From an uncultured Phycisphaera sp. (lineage in GTDB: Bacteria; Planctomycetota; Phycisphaerae; Phycisphaerales; SM1A02), in assembly GCA_937911845.1 (NCBI GenBank), contig CALDQF010000483.1, positions 1 to 6,440 of the forward strand: DNA of 6,440 nucleotides, in the 5' to 3' direction. Numbering within the stretch: the first letter of the stretch is position 1; each line of letters begins with the position of its first letter. The notes beneath the pieces were generated by a model. It did no database searches, was not told where the DNA came from, and worked only from the letters and a program-made list of their open reading frames with translations. Shown one piece after another: positions 6,379 to 6,440 of this stretch. Made by a program: the position numbers and the translations under genes.

Positions 6379-6439
6379 TCTCCGCCGCCACAATCGCATG
6401 ATCACTGATGCCCTTCTGAAGTACAGACAAATCATGGTG
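6341..6439 (-). CDS. Endonuclease/exonuclease/phosphatase-like protein, C-terminal fragment
   Basis: Only the last 32 codons are inside the window; the 5' part lies beyond the right edge. The frame reads through LSVLQKGISDHAIVAAEISW to a TGA at 6341-6343. The SDH tripeptide followed by a hydrophobic strand (IVAAEI) is the characteristic C-terminal motif of the endonuclease/exonuclease/phosphatase superfamily (exonuclease III, DNase I-like and related phosphodiesterases), where the Asp and His are catalytic. The substrate cannot be told from this tail. A competing frame on the same strand starting with ATG near 6435 gives no recognisable protein. The gene is convergent with, and overlaps by 38 bp, the PIN/TRAM gene. 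Confidence 0.6.
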   Translation of the reverse strand, partial: HHDLSVLQKGISDHAIVAAEISWPDPNGPNHS

Positions 6440-6440
6440 G

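Noticed and set aside
6376..6404. TGATC ... GATCA inverted repeat as a terminator for the PIN/TRAM gene
   Set aside because: Only 5 bp with a 19-base loop and no T-run; it also lies within the coding region of the convergent gene.
6133..6435. 100-codon open frame on the - strand opposite the PIN/TRAM gene
   Set aside because: No recognisable features, and it competes with a frame that carries the SDH motif of the EEP superfamily.

Overview
The window looks like bacterial housekeeping chromosome of moderate GC. Every gene identified is a core function: DNA polymerase III clamp loader, recombination mediator, sigma-54, SRP RNA. I see no insertion sequence, phage gene, tRNA, rRNA or CRISPR array. 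A large extracellular-type PA14 protein, a zinc-less DnaX and a four-helix membrane PIN/TRAM protein fit a planctomycete-like or related PVC lineage, but the taxon is an inference and not proven by anything here.

Layout. (1) 1-960, + strand: the C-terminal part of a PA14-domain protein that runs in from the left edge. (2) 5196 to 948, - strand: one compact block transcribed right to left, in the order SRP RNA (5196-5078), dnaX (5059-3395), ybaB/ebfC (3402-3043), recR (3046-2408), rpoN (2411-948). Adjacent proteins overlap by 8, 4 and 4 nt, so translation is probably coupled throughout. (3) 5245-6378, + strand: a divergent gene for a membrane-anchored PIN/TRAM protein. (4) 6341-6439, - strand: the C-terminal tail of an endonuclease/exonuclease/phosphatase-like protein that runs off the right edge.

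How the genes relate: SRP RNA-dnaX-ybaB-recR is a widespread bacterial neighbourhood (for example in Bacillus), joining protein targeting, replication and recombinational repair. What is unusual here is that rpoN is appended to it through an ATGA overlap with recR.

The most notable signal is a run of ten A residues in the dnaX coding strand (complement of 3936-3945), placed between the ATPase/oligomerisation part and the tau C-terminal part. A -1 shift there meets TGA two codons later and a +1 shift meets TGA eight codons later, so slippage in either direction would yield a short gamma-like protein of about 376-382 residues. This matches the known dnaX recoding logic (ribosomal in E. coli, transcriptional in Thermus). 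DnaX also lacks the usual four-cysteine zinc module, and the SRP RNA has an atypical apical loop. Both convergent gene pairs overlap at their 3' ends (13 bp and 38 bp), leaving no room for ordinary intergenic terminators.
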